NCBI GenBank assembly: GCA_009692005.1
Contig: SHZZ01000002.1
Span: 62,001 to 126,000, forward strand
DNA: 64,000 nt
Reading direction: 5' to 3'
DNA from: Gemmataceae bacterium
GTDB taxonomy: Bacteria > Planctomycetota > Planctomycetia > Gemmatales > Gemmataceae
Shown here: positions 56,600 to 64,000 of the stretch, piece after piece
Layout of the letters: the number at the start of each line of letters is the position of its first letter
Numbering within the stretch: the first letter of the stretch is position 1
Position numbers and translations under genes: made by a program
The notes under the pieces: model-generated
Database searches by the model: none
Told to the model about the DNA's origin: nothing
Seen by the model: the letters and a program-made list of their open reading frames with translations, nothing else

Positions 56600-57634
56600 A
56601 TGAAATCCTTGGCTTTCACATTTCCCTTGGTATTTTTGTTCCTTGGTTTTCAGGAAATTCAACCTCGGGATTCGCAATGGATTGATCTGTTTGATGGGAA
56701 AACGCTTTTTGGCTGGAAAGAGGGAGCTGCGAAAAGTTGTAGCGTGGAAAAAGGAGTTTTGAAGTTTCCCTCCGAGGATACTGGGAACTTAATTTCCTCC
56801 TCCGCATTCGGAAACTTTCAAGCGGAATTGACTTATGAATATTTGAAAGGCGCCAAGGATGGCGCGGTTTTCTTTGTCCCCAAAGAAAGCCTCAAGAAAG
56901 ATTGGAATTCTATTCCACTCCCGGTGGCCAATGGGAAAAGTAAATTCCTTTTTCAGGTGCAAGGAGGGAGAATTTTCACTTCCACCAAGGGAGAAAAAGC
57001 GACTGGAGTTTGGGGGTGTCTGGGGGTTCAAGGGAAAGGATTGCTGGTCCATTCCCTGAAAGTTAAGCCTCTCCTCCCTGAAAGCATTTTTAGTGGAAAG
57101 GACTTTTCGGGCTGGCGAATTTTCCCGGGCAAAAAATCCAAGTTCACCGTTTCAGAAGAAGAATTTCGCGTTCAAGATGGGCCCGGCGATTTGCAAACCA
57201 TCAAATCTTTTGGCAACTTCATTCTGCAGTTTGATGTGAAAAGCAATGGCAAACATTTGAACAGCGGCTTGTTTTTCCGCTGTATTCCCGACGAATACCA
57301 GAAGGGTTACGAAGTGCAGATCCGCAACCAATGGGAAGGGGAAAATAAAAGTAAACCGGTGGATTTTGGCACCGGGGCCATTTACCGTCGGCAACCCGCC
57401 AGGCTGGTCAACGCCGAGGATGGCCAATGGGCCACCATTACCCTGGTTGCGGTGGATAACCATTTTTGCACCTGGGTAAATGGAATCCAGGTTACGGATT
57501 GGAGTGATCCCCGCCCGGCCAACAAGAATGCTCGTGAAGGATTCCGCAAGGAACCCGGTTGCCTGAGCATTCAAGGGCACGACCCAACCACCAATTTATC
57601 CTTCAGGCAATTCCGGATCTGGCCAGGGGATTAA
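56600..57634 (+). CDS. Secreted DUF1080 protein, two domains
   Basis: 344 residues with a signal peptide (MKSLAFTFPLVFLFLGFQ). Two DUF1080 (3-keto-disaccharide hydrolase family) jelly-roll domains: residues about 25-155 (WIDLFDGKTLFGWKEG), degraded, and 160-342 (FSGKDFSGWRIFPG, FDVKSNGKHLNSGLFFRC, YEVQIRNQWEG) more complete. The family binds or hydrolyses keto-sugars outside the cell. Convergent with the Gfo/Idh gene. The first domain may serve only as binding. Confidence 0.85.
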   Translation: MKSLAFTFPLVFLFLGFQEIQPRDSQWIDLFDGKTLFGWKEGAAKSCSVEKGVLKFPSEDTGNLISSSAFGNFQAELTYEYLKGAKDGAVFFVPKESLKKDWNSIPLPVANGKSKFLFQVQGGRIFTSTKGEKATGVWGCLGVQGKGLLVHSLKVKPLLPESIFSGKDFSGWRIFPGKKSKFTVSEEEFRVQDGPGDLQTIKSFGNFILQFDVKSNGKHLNSGLFFRCIPDEYQKGYEVQIRNQWEGENKSKPVDFGTGAIYRRQPARLVNAEDGQWATITLVAVDNHFCTWVNGIQVTDWSDPRPANKNAREGFRKEPGCLSIQGHDPTTNLSFRQFRIWPGD

Positions 57635-57649
57635 TTTGCCTTACCCGAA

Positions 57650-59275
57650 TTAAACCACTGGGGTGCGCGGGATGGAATCCCCGTCGGGAACATCTGGGGA
57701 AGTCGGGTCAAACCACGATTCTTTGAACTCGATCCTCTGCTTTTTCTTCATGGCCAGGTTGGCGGTCAAGGCAATGATGGCATCGGCCATGGCCACACGC
57801 CCATGGCAACGGGGCATATCCACTTCGGCCTTTGATGACTTTTCCCAAACCCTGATTTTATAGGCGAAGTCTTCCATTTCTTCCTTGTATCCGCGGCTGA
57901 CCGCCGCCCCGGCCCCGGGCCCTGCTGGCCCGCTGCCCACTGCTGTTGCGCCCCCGCCAGGGCCCCAAGTGGAACTTGCTTCCAAGGCCGGTTTATTGGC
58001 AGCGGTTGTGGTCACGCTGACATTTGTACTGCGTGGATCCCCCTGTTTTTTCGCTGGATCCTTCTCGTTGTAAAGCATCACGGTTTGTTCTGCCTCAACG
58101 ATCATGGTTCCCCTTGAACCCATCACGCATTCGCCATACTGCTCGAACCCGTTGGTGTTCATGGAGGAGTAGGTTACCACCACGATATCGCTGCGGTCGG
58201 GGCCCTTCTTCAACCCTTGCGGATGATTGGGGCCGGGAAATTCAAAAGTCACAAAGATGCTGTCGTCGGAGTCGCGGTCATTGCGCTCCGGGCCATAGAA
58301 ATATTTCCCGCCCACGCCGCTGACCGCCAGGGGGTGAACCTTGCCCAGAAAGATGCTGCAGGCATCGAGTTGATGGCTGCCTAATTCGGCCATCAGGCCG
58401 CCACCGGTTTCGTTGTACAGGCGCCAGCGCACCAGTTCTTCAACGCTTTTGAACCCGTGGGCCTGCACTTTATCTTTCAGGGCGTCTTGGTCGATTTGAT
58501 AGATAGGGGGGTACCAGCCATCGCGGAATTTCGGCGCCGGGTATTCCTTGGCCAAGGGGAATTTCGGCGCCGCGTCGGGAATGAACGGCCAGGAATTATT
58601 GCGGTGCCAAAGCGCTCTAATATGCTTGATGTCGCCAAGAACCCCCGAGTTAAGCACTTCTGCTGCGTGGGCGTAAAGCATGCTGTAATGGCGCTGATGC
58701 CCAATTGAAAGTATTTTCCCCTGGGCCTTGGCTACGCGGATCATTTCCTTGCCTTGGGAAACATTCCAGGCCATCAGTTTTTCGCACAGGACATGCTTCC
58801 CAGCTTTTATCGCGTCGATGGAGATTTTGGCATGAGTACTTAGAGGGGTGGCGATAACCACGGCTTCAATGGTTTTGTCTTCAAGAACCTGTTTGTAATC
58901 GGTATAGGATTTGATTCCCTTGGCTTCGGGGCCGTAAAGCTTGTTGAAGCCCGGCCGCAAGGGAACCTTGGGATCGCCGGCCATGATCCGGTCCAGGTTG
59001 TACGGGCGGATATCGCAAACCGACACGAATTTGAGGTATTCCGGATTATGCGCGCCCACCAAGATGCCACCTTCATCTCCGCATCCGATGAGGGCTGCCC
59101 GAACAGGGTTCCCTTCCATGGCCTTGTAACCGAAATAAACCGCTGGGGTTAAGGCTGCTGCCCCCGCGCCCGCAGATAATCCCTTGAGGAAACCTCGCCG
59201 GGAAAGATCCTGCGTGACATTCTGGAAATTCGATTTCCCAGCTTCCCGCTGGTCAGGAGTTAAATTTAAAGCCAT
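57650..59275 (-). CDS. Tat-exported Gfo/Idh/MocA oxidoreductase
   Basis: 541 residues. The N-terminus holds a twin-arginine signal (LSRRGFLKG then a hydrophobic run) after MALNLTPDQREAGKS; then NAD-binding ALIGCGDEG, EKLMAWNVSQGKEMI (catalytic Lys) and GHQRHYSMLYAHAAEVL. Such periplasmic oxidoreductases oxidise sugars or sugar polymers at C3 in planctomycetes and often pair with DUF1080. A Gly/Ala/Pro-rich low-complexity insertion occurs late (around GPGGGATAVGSGPAGPG). GGAGGG precedes ATG 59275. Member of the apbE-DoxX-Gfo/Idh minus-strand operon. Confidence 0.88.
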   Translation of the reverse strand: MALNLTPDQREAGKSNFQNVTQDLSRRGFLKGLSAGAGAAALTPAVYFGYKAMEGNPVRAALIGCGDEGGILVGAHNPEYLKFVSVCDIRPYNLDRIMAGDPKVPLRPGFNKLYGPEAKGIKSYTDYKQVLEDKTIEAVVIATPLSTHAKISIDAIKAGKHVLCEKLMAWNVSQGKEMIRVAKAQGKILSIGHQRHYSMLYAHAAEVLNSGVLGDIKHIRALWHRNNSWPFIPDAAPKFPLAKEYPAPKFRDGWYPPIYQIDQDALKDKVQAHGFKSVEELVRWRLYNETGGGLMAELGSHQLDACSIFLGKVHPLAVSGVGGKYFYGPERNDRDSDDSIFVTFEFPGPNHPQGLKKGPDRSDIVVVTYSSMNTNGFEQYGECVMGSRGTMIVEAEQTVMLYNEKDPAKKQGDPRSTNVSVTTTAANKPALEASSTWGPGGGATAVGSGPAGPGAGAAVSRGYKEEMEDFAYKIRVWEKSSKAEVDMPRCHGRVAMADAIIALTANLAMKKKQRIEFKESWFDPTSPDVPDGDSIPRTPVV

Positions 59276-59313
59276 GATTCGTCCCTCCATCCAATAAGCC
59301 GAAAAAGCTACCA

Positions 59314-60309
59314 TTAGGGTGGCGGATTGGTTGGTTTTCCGCAACAGGGGAAAAAGTGTGCAATCAGCCCATCCAAGCCAACGATTTTGCCCGTGTTGGT
59401 GGTTGCAATGACCGCCATGGCTAGCATTTCCACCACATTCTTATTAATGAAAACATAATTCCCCTCGTTGATCGGGGGAACTGGGAGCCAAGGAAAAGGC
59501 GGCACAGTAAAATAAGTCATGGCCAAAAAAACAATCCCGCCCCAGGCAGCCAGGCGGGTAAAAGCGCCCAAAAAGAGGCCCGCGCCAATGGCGGTAATTC
59601 CCCAAATGGTCATGCGGTCGATCCAATAAATGGGGCCTGGGTTTTTGGCCTTTTCAGTAATAGCCTTGTTTTTTTGATCCGCGGTCAGGTTTTTTTGGAT
59701 TTCATTTGCCAGAGCAGATTTTTGGGTTTCGAGTTCTTCCTGTAGGACCCTGCGGGTTTTAACGATCTCGCTTTTCAAGGCGGCCAGGCGAGCTTTATCC
59801 AGGTCCTTGCCCAGGGCCCAACCGCGATTCTCCCCGCGGACCTTTTCCACTTCCGCCAGCTTCTCACGGTAATATTCCACCCATTTCGGGATCGTATACT
59901 CCGTTTTCAATGTTCCCGCGGCCAGGCCGTCCGGTGAAGAAAACTCAATTTCTTTCTTCCCACTTTTAAACCATTCCAGCGTTTTGGCTTTCTGCTTTTC
60001 CAATGCCGCTTCCACTTGTTTCCCTTGCTCAGGCGTTAGATCCATTGATTCCTTGATGCGGGAATAATAGTTGTCCATTTCCCCCGCCAGAGAATTCTCG
60101 TTTAATTGGGTTAAAAGAGACTGATCCGGGTCCGCGAGATAGGACCTCATGGTTTTTCCAAGTGGACCGGCAGATTCCCGGAAATAAATTTCGCTGCTAA
60201 AGGGTTTGGGGGTGTTCAGGGAATGGAGCTTGTGGAATCCCTCGAAAAGAAAATGCCATCCAATGGCCAGCCGAAGCAAGACGAGAGCGATCGAAGTGTA
60301 TTGATTCAT
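59314..60309 (-). CDS. DoxX-like membrane protein with long helical insertion
   Basis: About 331 residues. TM1 is LRLAIGWHFLFEGFHKL, typical of DoxX proteins. The next 200 residues (from about 30) form a soluble, helical, Lys/Glu-rich region (SRIKESMDLTPEQGKQVEAAL, KARLAALKSEIVKTRRVLQE) before the remaining three spans near the C-terminus (MTIWGITAIGAGLFLGAFTR, GGIVFLAMTYFTVPPF). Typical DoxX proteins are 130-180 residues. ATG 60309 or 60342 are possible starts; earlier frame is inside apbE. It precedes the Gfo/Idh gene by 38 bases. Confidence 0.75.
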   Translation of the reverse strand: MNQYTSIALVLLRLAIGWHFLFEGFHKLHSLNTPKPFSSEIYFRESAGPLGKTMRSYLADPDQSLLTQLNENSLAGEMDNYYSRIKESMDLTPEQGKQVEAALEKQKAKTLEWFKSGKKEIEFSSPDGLAAGTLKTEYTIPKWVEYYREKLAEVEKVRGENRGWALGKDLDKARLAALKSEIVKTRRVLQEELETQKSALANEIQKNLTADQKNKAITEKAKNPGPIYWIDRMTIWGITAIGAGLFLGAFTRLAAWGGIVFLAMTYFTVPPFPWLPVPPINEGNYVFINKNVVEMLAMAVIATTNTGKIVGLDGLIAHFFPCCGKPTNPPP

Positions 60310-60343
60310 TGAAAACCCGTTGGCAGGCAAAATCAAAACCATT

Positions 60344-61381
60344 TTAGTTGAGTAAGCCAGTGTTTCCAATGGCCTGGCAACTTCCGGTTCCCGGTTCGGA
60401 CAGAAGCAATACGCCGATTCCCGGGTGTTTCGAACAATACTTTTCCGCAGCTTCCACGCCTCGTACGAAGAAAGCCGTGGACAAGGCGTCCGCACTGGCA
60501 CAATCCGGAGCAAGCACCGCGCAGCAGGCCACACCCTGGCAGGGATATCCGGTTTTTGCGTCAAGCACATGGCCGTACTTGACACCGTTTGCTTCGAAGT
60601 AATTATAGGTGGCGGCGGAAATTCCCAAAGCCCGGTTTTCCAATTCCAAGACTGCCAAAGTTTTTTCCTGTTCCCAGGGATGGCAAATCCGCACCCGCCA
60701 GCTTCGTTCAGCGCCCACCGGTTTATCCCCCGCCAAGATGCTACTGCGCCCGCCTTGTAGCAGAAAGGATTTCCAGCCAAACCGTCCACGGATCATTTGC
60801 CCGACCCGGTCGAGTGCATATCCCTTGCCAATGGCGCCCAAATTGATTTCCATCCCTGGTTGTTTAAAACGCATTGAAAAATCTTTGGCTTGAAGGTCCA
60901 AGTTTTCTATCCCTGTTTTTTCCAAAACCCGTTCGATTTCTTCTGCCGAGGGAACCCGCTTTGGCCCACTGTGAAAACCCCACAAACGAATCAAAGGGCC
61001 GGTGGTAGGGTCGAAACCGTACTCCGTTTCCCGGGCGATTGTTTGCGATTTTTCCAACAGCTTCCACAAGGATAATTCAGGATGGACCCAGTTCGCATAG
61101 GCCGTGCGATTGATATGTGAAATCTCGCTGGATTCCCGGTAAACCGTCAGTTGCGACTCCAGGTCATCCACAAGATCCAAAGCGGCGTCAGCGAGGGAAT
61201 GGGCCATGGGACAGGCCAAGGGAAGCAAAACCTCAAACTCCGTGGCCATGGCGCGGCGCGAAAAACGGAAAAAGGAAGAGTCTTTTTCCGACTGGGGTTG
61301 CCCCGTCTCCATGAGGAGGGAAAGGGCCTCGCAAATAGGTTGAGCCAAATGCAGCGGGTTCAACCAATCCCTTCGTTCCAT
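60344..61381 (-). CDS. apbE: ApbE-type FMN transferase
   Basis: 345 residues. Family segments: MATEFEVLLPLACP, FDPTTGPLIRLWGFHSGP, NLGAIGKGYALDRVGQMI, LLQGGRSSILA and GHVLDAKTGYPCQGV, with the late DALSTAFFVRG. ApbE attaches FMN to flavoproteins (NqrB/C, RnfG and others) outside the cytoplasm. It lacks an obvious signal peptide at the annotated start, which is unusual for an exported flavin transferase. It ends a single base before the DoxX gene's alternative start. Confidence 0.88.
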   Translation of the reverse strand: MERRDWLNPLHLAQPICEALSLLMETGQPQSEKDSSFFRFSRRAMATEFEVLLPLACPMAHSLADAALDLVDDLESQLTVYRESSEISHINRTAYANWVHPELSLWKLLEKSQTIARETEYGFDPTTGPLIRLWGFHSGPKRVPSAEEIERVLEKTGIENLDLQAKDFSMRFKQPGMEINLGAIGKGYALDRVGQMIRGRFGWKSFLLQGGRSSILAGDKPVGAERSWRVRICHPWEQEKTLAVLELENRALGISAATYNYFEANGVKYGHVLDAKTGYPCQGVACCAVLAPDCASADALSTAFFVRGVEAAEKYCSKHPGIGVLLLSEPGTGSCQAIGNTGLLN

Positions 61382-61433
61382 TTTTCTAATTACCGAAGGG
61401 GTGCGCGGGTGTTAATTTTGGCGGTCAAGAAAA

Positions 61434-62492
61434 TTAGTCATCCTCATCACGCACCAGGGGTTCTAACTGCTTGGTGTTTCGCTCAATAGCAAGAATAATG
61501 GTCCGCTCTTCAACCCCATCCGGTGATATTGCGACGGCAGGAATAATTTGCCGGCTATTGGGAAGGCTGAAGCGCATGGTAAAAGTTCCATCTGGGCGAA
61601 GCTTGACAGGCTCGCCTTGCAAAGTCATGCGGGAATTGGGTTCCGTGGAACCGTAAACGATTAATTCGGCATCAATGTGGAAATCGAACTTTCGCGTTTT
61701 TCCCACTACCATCCCCGCGGAACCAAAGCTGGTGATTGAGGAAGAACCCAAAGGGCGGCGCAGTCTTTCCTCGAAAATTTGCCGCAATTCCAGGCTGTTG
61801 GCGTTGGGATCGAAACCACCTGACATGGCAAACAATTTGTCAGCTTTGTCTTGGTTGATATCGGCCCAGTTTTCATCGATGACATCGCTAATCCCAGCCC
61901 GCGGCGTGGTAACCACATTGGAACGGGCTAAAACATAAAACTTTCCCGTGCCAGAAAGATAACCGATGTCAATTCGGTAGGATTTCGGCGGTTCCTTGAC
62001 ATTGATGTACCAGCTATTGCAACCCCCATGGATTTCAATGTCCTGCATAATCGTCTCCGTGGAACTGGTAGTTTCCATGGAGGTTACATCAAGGAGGCGC
62101 AGAATCGGCTTGGAGTTATGCCACTCGTGGATCAGGGCGGCTTCGGCCCGTTGAATTGCCTGGCGGGTGATTTCCCAATAGGCGTGGAGCCAATAGGGGT
62201 CCCTGACCATGACCACAACTCGGTCTTTGCCATACCCTTTGGGCAAATCTTTGGGGGCCTTGCAAGAAAGATCCCTGGTGGGCACCCCTGCCATGTATTT
62301 TGAAGTTGCAACGGCTTGCTCGGAACCAGTTTCTCTTGACACGCTGCGCTTTTTTGCGAGTGGCGCTTTTTTGGCCGCGAGGGTGGCATTTTTCCCAGGA
62401 TTGGACTTTGGCTTCGACAACCGGGGAACCGAAATGGCAACTGGTTGGTTTTTCTTGGGCTTGGTCATTGGGAAGGGTTTTTTAAATGACAT
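61434..62492 (-). CDS. DUF4912 protein
   Basis: 352 residues. A basic, Lys/Pro-rich N-terminal tail of about 60 residues (KPKKNQPVAISVPRLSKPK) is followed by DUF4912 with VVMVRDPYWLHAYWEITRQAI and the later strands RIDIGYLSGTGKFYVLARSN. The last portion (FDFHIDAELIVYGSTEPNS to PDGTFTMRFSLPN) is a second beta-rich region. Members are DNA- or sensor-associated in some phyla, with unknown role. GGAGTG precedes the ATG. Alone on its strand, divergent to the ATP synthase operon. Confidence 0.78.
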   Translation of the reverse strand: MSFKKPFPMTKPKKNQPVAISVPRLSKPKSNPGKNATLAAKKAPLAKKRSVSRETGSEQAVATSKYMAGVPTRDLSCKAPKDLPKGYGKDRVVVMVRDPYWLHAYWEITRQAIQRAEAALIHEWHNSKPILRLLDVTSMETTSSTETIMQDIEIHGGCNSWYINVKEPPKSYRIDIGYLSGTGKFYVLARSNVVTTPRAGISDVIDENWADINQDKADKLFAMSGGFDPNANSLELRQIFEERLRRPLGSSSITSFGSAGMVVGKTRKFDFHIDAELIVYGSTEPNSRMTLQGEPVKLRPDGTFTMRFSLPNSRQIIPAVAISPDGVEERTIILAIERNTKQLEPLVRDEDD

Positions 62493-62838
62493 AGGTAGGA
62501 CACTCCAGTTGCCTTTAATTCAAGGCAAGCGATGCAAAAGACATCCTTGTCATTTTAGGGGGTGAAACCAATCCTTTGGATTTCGTAAACTCAAATCCCA
62601 ATTACCCTTACGCTGAAATTTGGCTACCAAAAAATGTTTCTTTTAGCCTTTTACCAAATTCAGCAAACCTCTTGGAGAAATCGGAGATTAGGTGGTTTCC
62701 ATAAAATAAATTTATCAAGGGTGAAAGTCAAACGAAAAGTGGTGATTTCCTGGATTTCCCTTGAAAAATGTAAAACCGTACCGGTTTAGTAATTTTGACT
62801 TGGAAATATTTTACAAATGGAAAATAATGGGAGCCGAG
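62493..62838. other. Intergenic leader between DUF4912 and ATP synthase genes
   Basis: 346 bases, AT-rich, no gene I can support. It must hold the promoters of the divergent DUF4912 gene and of the atp operon, but no -35/-10 pair meets a reasonable standard. A dyad AAACCG-TAC-CGGTTT lies at 62773-62787, 51 bases before the atpZ-like start; its role is unknown. The open frame upstream of the atpZ-like start runs through this dyad, without a ribosome site. Confidence 0.5.
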
Positions 62839-63036
62839 ATGGTGTTCAAGGATAATTCTACAGGCTTCAGAACTTACATCGAACTCGCTTCGATCGGCCT
62901 GGAACTTTTTATCCCCATTGGGCTTGGAGCGTTTCTCGACACCATGTGGAATGTAAAACCATGGCTGACCTTGGTGGGAATAGTTCTAGGCTGCACGGCG
63001 GCGACTCTGCATATTGTGAAAAGGATCAATTCTTGA
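62839..63036 (+). CDS. AtpZ/AtpI-like small ATP synthase-associated protein
   Basis: About 65 residues with two membrane spans (SIGLELFIPIGLGAFLDTMW and LTLVGIVLGCTAATLHIV), matching the AtpZ-type (F0F1-ATPase subunit) proteins that precede atpB. GGGAG is placed 5 bases before ATG 62839; a longer reading from 62761 is possible. It lies at the head of the ATP synthase operon, and may affect Mg2+ or assembly of the c-ring. Confidence 0.75.
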   Translation: MVFKDNSTGFRTYIELASIGLELFIPIGLGAFLDTMWNVKPWLTLVGIVLGCTAATLHIVKRINS

Positions 63037-63461
63037 TTCAGGAAAACCCATTAACCCAAAGCCCTTGTAAGCCGACCCTGGCAAGCCAAATTTGTGCATT
63101 CCATGAATTAATTATGCTCCTCCTTTTCTTGTTGGCCTGGGGGGGGGTAATGGCGTTGCGCTGTTCCAATCCCATGCTTTTCGCCATTCCCTATGCGGGG
63201 GTTTGGATTTTTTCCTGCATGGCACTGGCAAAGGGGATTGGGGCCTGGATGGAAAAACTTGGCCCTTTGAAAAACAACCCTTTATTGTTCATCTCGCTTT
63301 CCATGGCGCGTCTTCTTTTCGTCCTGGTTGTTTTTGCCTTCCTCCGCGAAAATGTGCAAGCCGATATTCTTCGGCCCATGGTGTTGATCGGAGTCGGTTT
63401 TTTTATTTTTTCAAGTTTGGCCGGGGCTGTCTTGAAGTTGAACTCGCAGTCCCTTAAATGA
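63033..63461 (+). CDS. AtpI-like membrane protein
   Basis: About 142 residues with four hydrophobic segments (HELIMLLLFLLAWGGVMAL, MLFAIPYAGVWIFSCMALAKG, LLFVLVVFAFL, MVLIGVGFFIFSSLAGAVL). Position between atpZ-like and atpB genes and four-span topology suggest an AtpI role (c-ring assembly). The start is TTG 63033, which overlaps the preceding stop (TTGA) and has AAAGGAT before it. Sequence is diverged from classical AtpI. Confidence 0.65.
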   Translation: MIQENPLTQSPCKPTLASQICAFHELIMLLLFLLAWGGVMALRCSNPMLFAIPYAGVWIFSCMALAKGIGAWMEKLGPLKNNPLLFISLSMARLLFVLVVFAFLRENVQADILRPMVLIGVGFFIFSSLAGAVLKLNSQSLK

Positions 63462-63518
63462 TTTCAATGAATTAATCCTTGGGAAATCCCCTCAAGCTGG
63501 CGATGACCGGGAGACTTG

Positions 63519-64000
63519 ATGTTCTCTGGACCGAAGACGATTCAACCGATGGATGAAGTCCAAGACCAGGTGGGTCATTGGCACTTTTTCGATGAGGGCG
63601 GAATTTTCCAAGACGGGTTATCCTTTCACCTCCCATTTCAGAATATCGATTTAGGGTTCATGGTTTTCTCGCTTAGCAAATTCAAAATATTAATGCTGCT
63701 GACGGCCATCCTGATCGCTGCTATTTACATTCCCCTTTGCCGGAAAGTTGCCAAGGGAGAAATCCTTCGCGGCCCATTCTGGAATGCTTTTGAAAGCCTT
63801 TTAACCTACATTCGCAATGAGGTCGCCAAGCCATGCTTGGGCGATCTGGCAGACAAGTATGTTCCTTATTTGTGGACGATTTTCCTCTTTGTTTTGTTCG
63901 CAAACTTATTTGGCTTGTTTCCCTTCTTGGGTTCGTCTACCGCCAATATGTCGGTCACTGGGGCCTTGGCCTTGATCAGTTGTTTCATGATTAACTACAC
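63519..64000 (+). CDS. atpB: ATP synthase subunit a (AtpB), cut by window end
   Basis: Partial: 160 residues are readable, beginning MFSGPKTIQPMDEVQDQVGHWHFF. The a-subunit features are visible: the FESLLTYIRNEVAKP segment, DKYVPYLWTIFLFVLFANLFGLFPF, and TANMSVTGALAL. It conducts protons against the c-ring. GGGAG lies just before ATG 63519; a later in-frame ATG (63549) is less well placed. The conserved Arg and later helices lie beyond the window. Confidence 0.92.
   Translation, partial: MFSGPKTIQPMDEVQDQVGHWHFFDEGGIFQDGLSFHLPFQNIDLGFMVFSLSKFKILMLLTAILIAAIYIPLCRKVAKGEILRGPFWNAFESLLTYIRNEVAKPCLGDLADKYVPYLWTIFLFVLFANLFGLFPFLGSSTANMSVTGALALISCFMINY

Noticed and set aside
59314-60789. 491-residue reading of the DoxX-like gene
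   Set aside because: The first 150 codons lie inside apbE in another frame and look non-protein-like; a membrane segment begins right after 60309.

Overview
The window reads as chromosomal DNA of a planctomycete, possibly near Gemmatales or Pirellulales. The evidence is the family mix: a DUF1080 (3-keto-disaccharide hydrolase type) protein, a twin-arginine Gfo/Idh/MocA oxidoreductase, DUF6807 and DUF4432 proteins, paired ExbD-like proteins with GYF-like heads, and many secreted proteins of unknown family. Base composition looks moderate and even. I saw no tRNA, rRNA, CRISPR array, insertion sequence, phage gene or integrase. Genes are tightly packed in short operons on both strands, often with 1-4 bp overlaps. 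TTG and GTG starts are fairly common.

0-10 kb: a GT87-like membrane glycosyltransferase, a TIM-barrel sugar isomerase, a three-gene ABC-2 exporter, an FHA protein, carB and a short UvrC-like GIY-YIG nuclease. 10-23 kb: a small lipoprotein, a TPR protein, a multi-pass membrane protein, a cysteine-type phosphatase, glpK, an MFS transporter, a CxxCxxCC protein, lexA with a tandem dyad operator over its promoter and ribosome site, trpD, an atypical nucleoside hydrolase, a SixA-like phosphatase and typA. 23-32 kb (minus strand): a secreted alpha/beta hydrolase, carA, maf, a GT9 heptosyltransferase, a secreted unknown, aroA, truA and asd. 32-43 kb: ribD, a TonB-like protein facing two ExbD-like genes and a TolQ/ExbB gene, an amidase, argC, two small exported proteins, an HpcH/HpaI aldolase, a zincin, moxR and a PfkB kinase.

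43.3-47.0 kb is the most interesting part. A five-gene plus-strand operon sits behind a near-consensus promoter. It encodes a JAMM/JAB isopeptidase-like protein with an intact HxHx10D motif, a 62-residue protein ending in Gly-Arg, an E2-like protein, a ThiF/E1-like adenylating enzyme with a four-cysteine zinc site, and a 387-residue protein I do not recognise. E1, E2 and JAB together imply a bacterial ubiquitin-like conjugation or processing pathway. No canonical ubiquitin-fold modifier is obvious, and the flanks are housekeeping genes rather than defence genes.

47-64 kb: an M50 protease, coaD, a compact protein kinase, an ACT-domain protein, a sodium:solute symporter with a small DUF997/YhdT-like partner, and a sugar/peptide utilisation block (DUF6807, POT transporter, DUF4432, DUF1080, Gfo/Idh, DoxX, ApbE). 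Then comes a DUF4912 protein and the start of the F1Fo ATP synthase operon (atpZ-like, atpI-like, atpB cut by the window end). Three membrane proteins here (POT, symporter, DoxX) carry large soluble insertions that their families normally lack.
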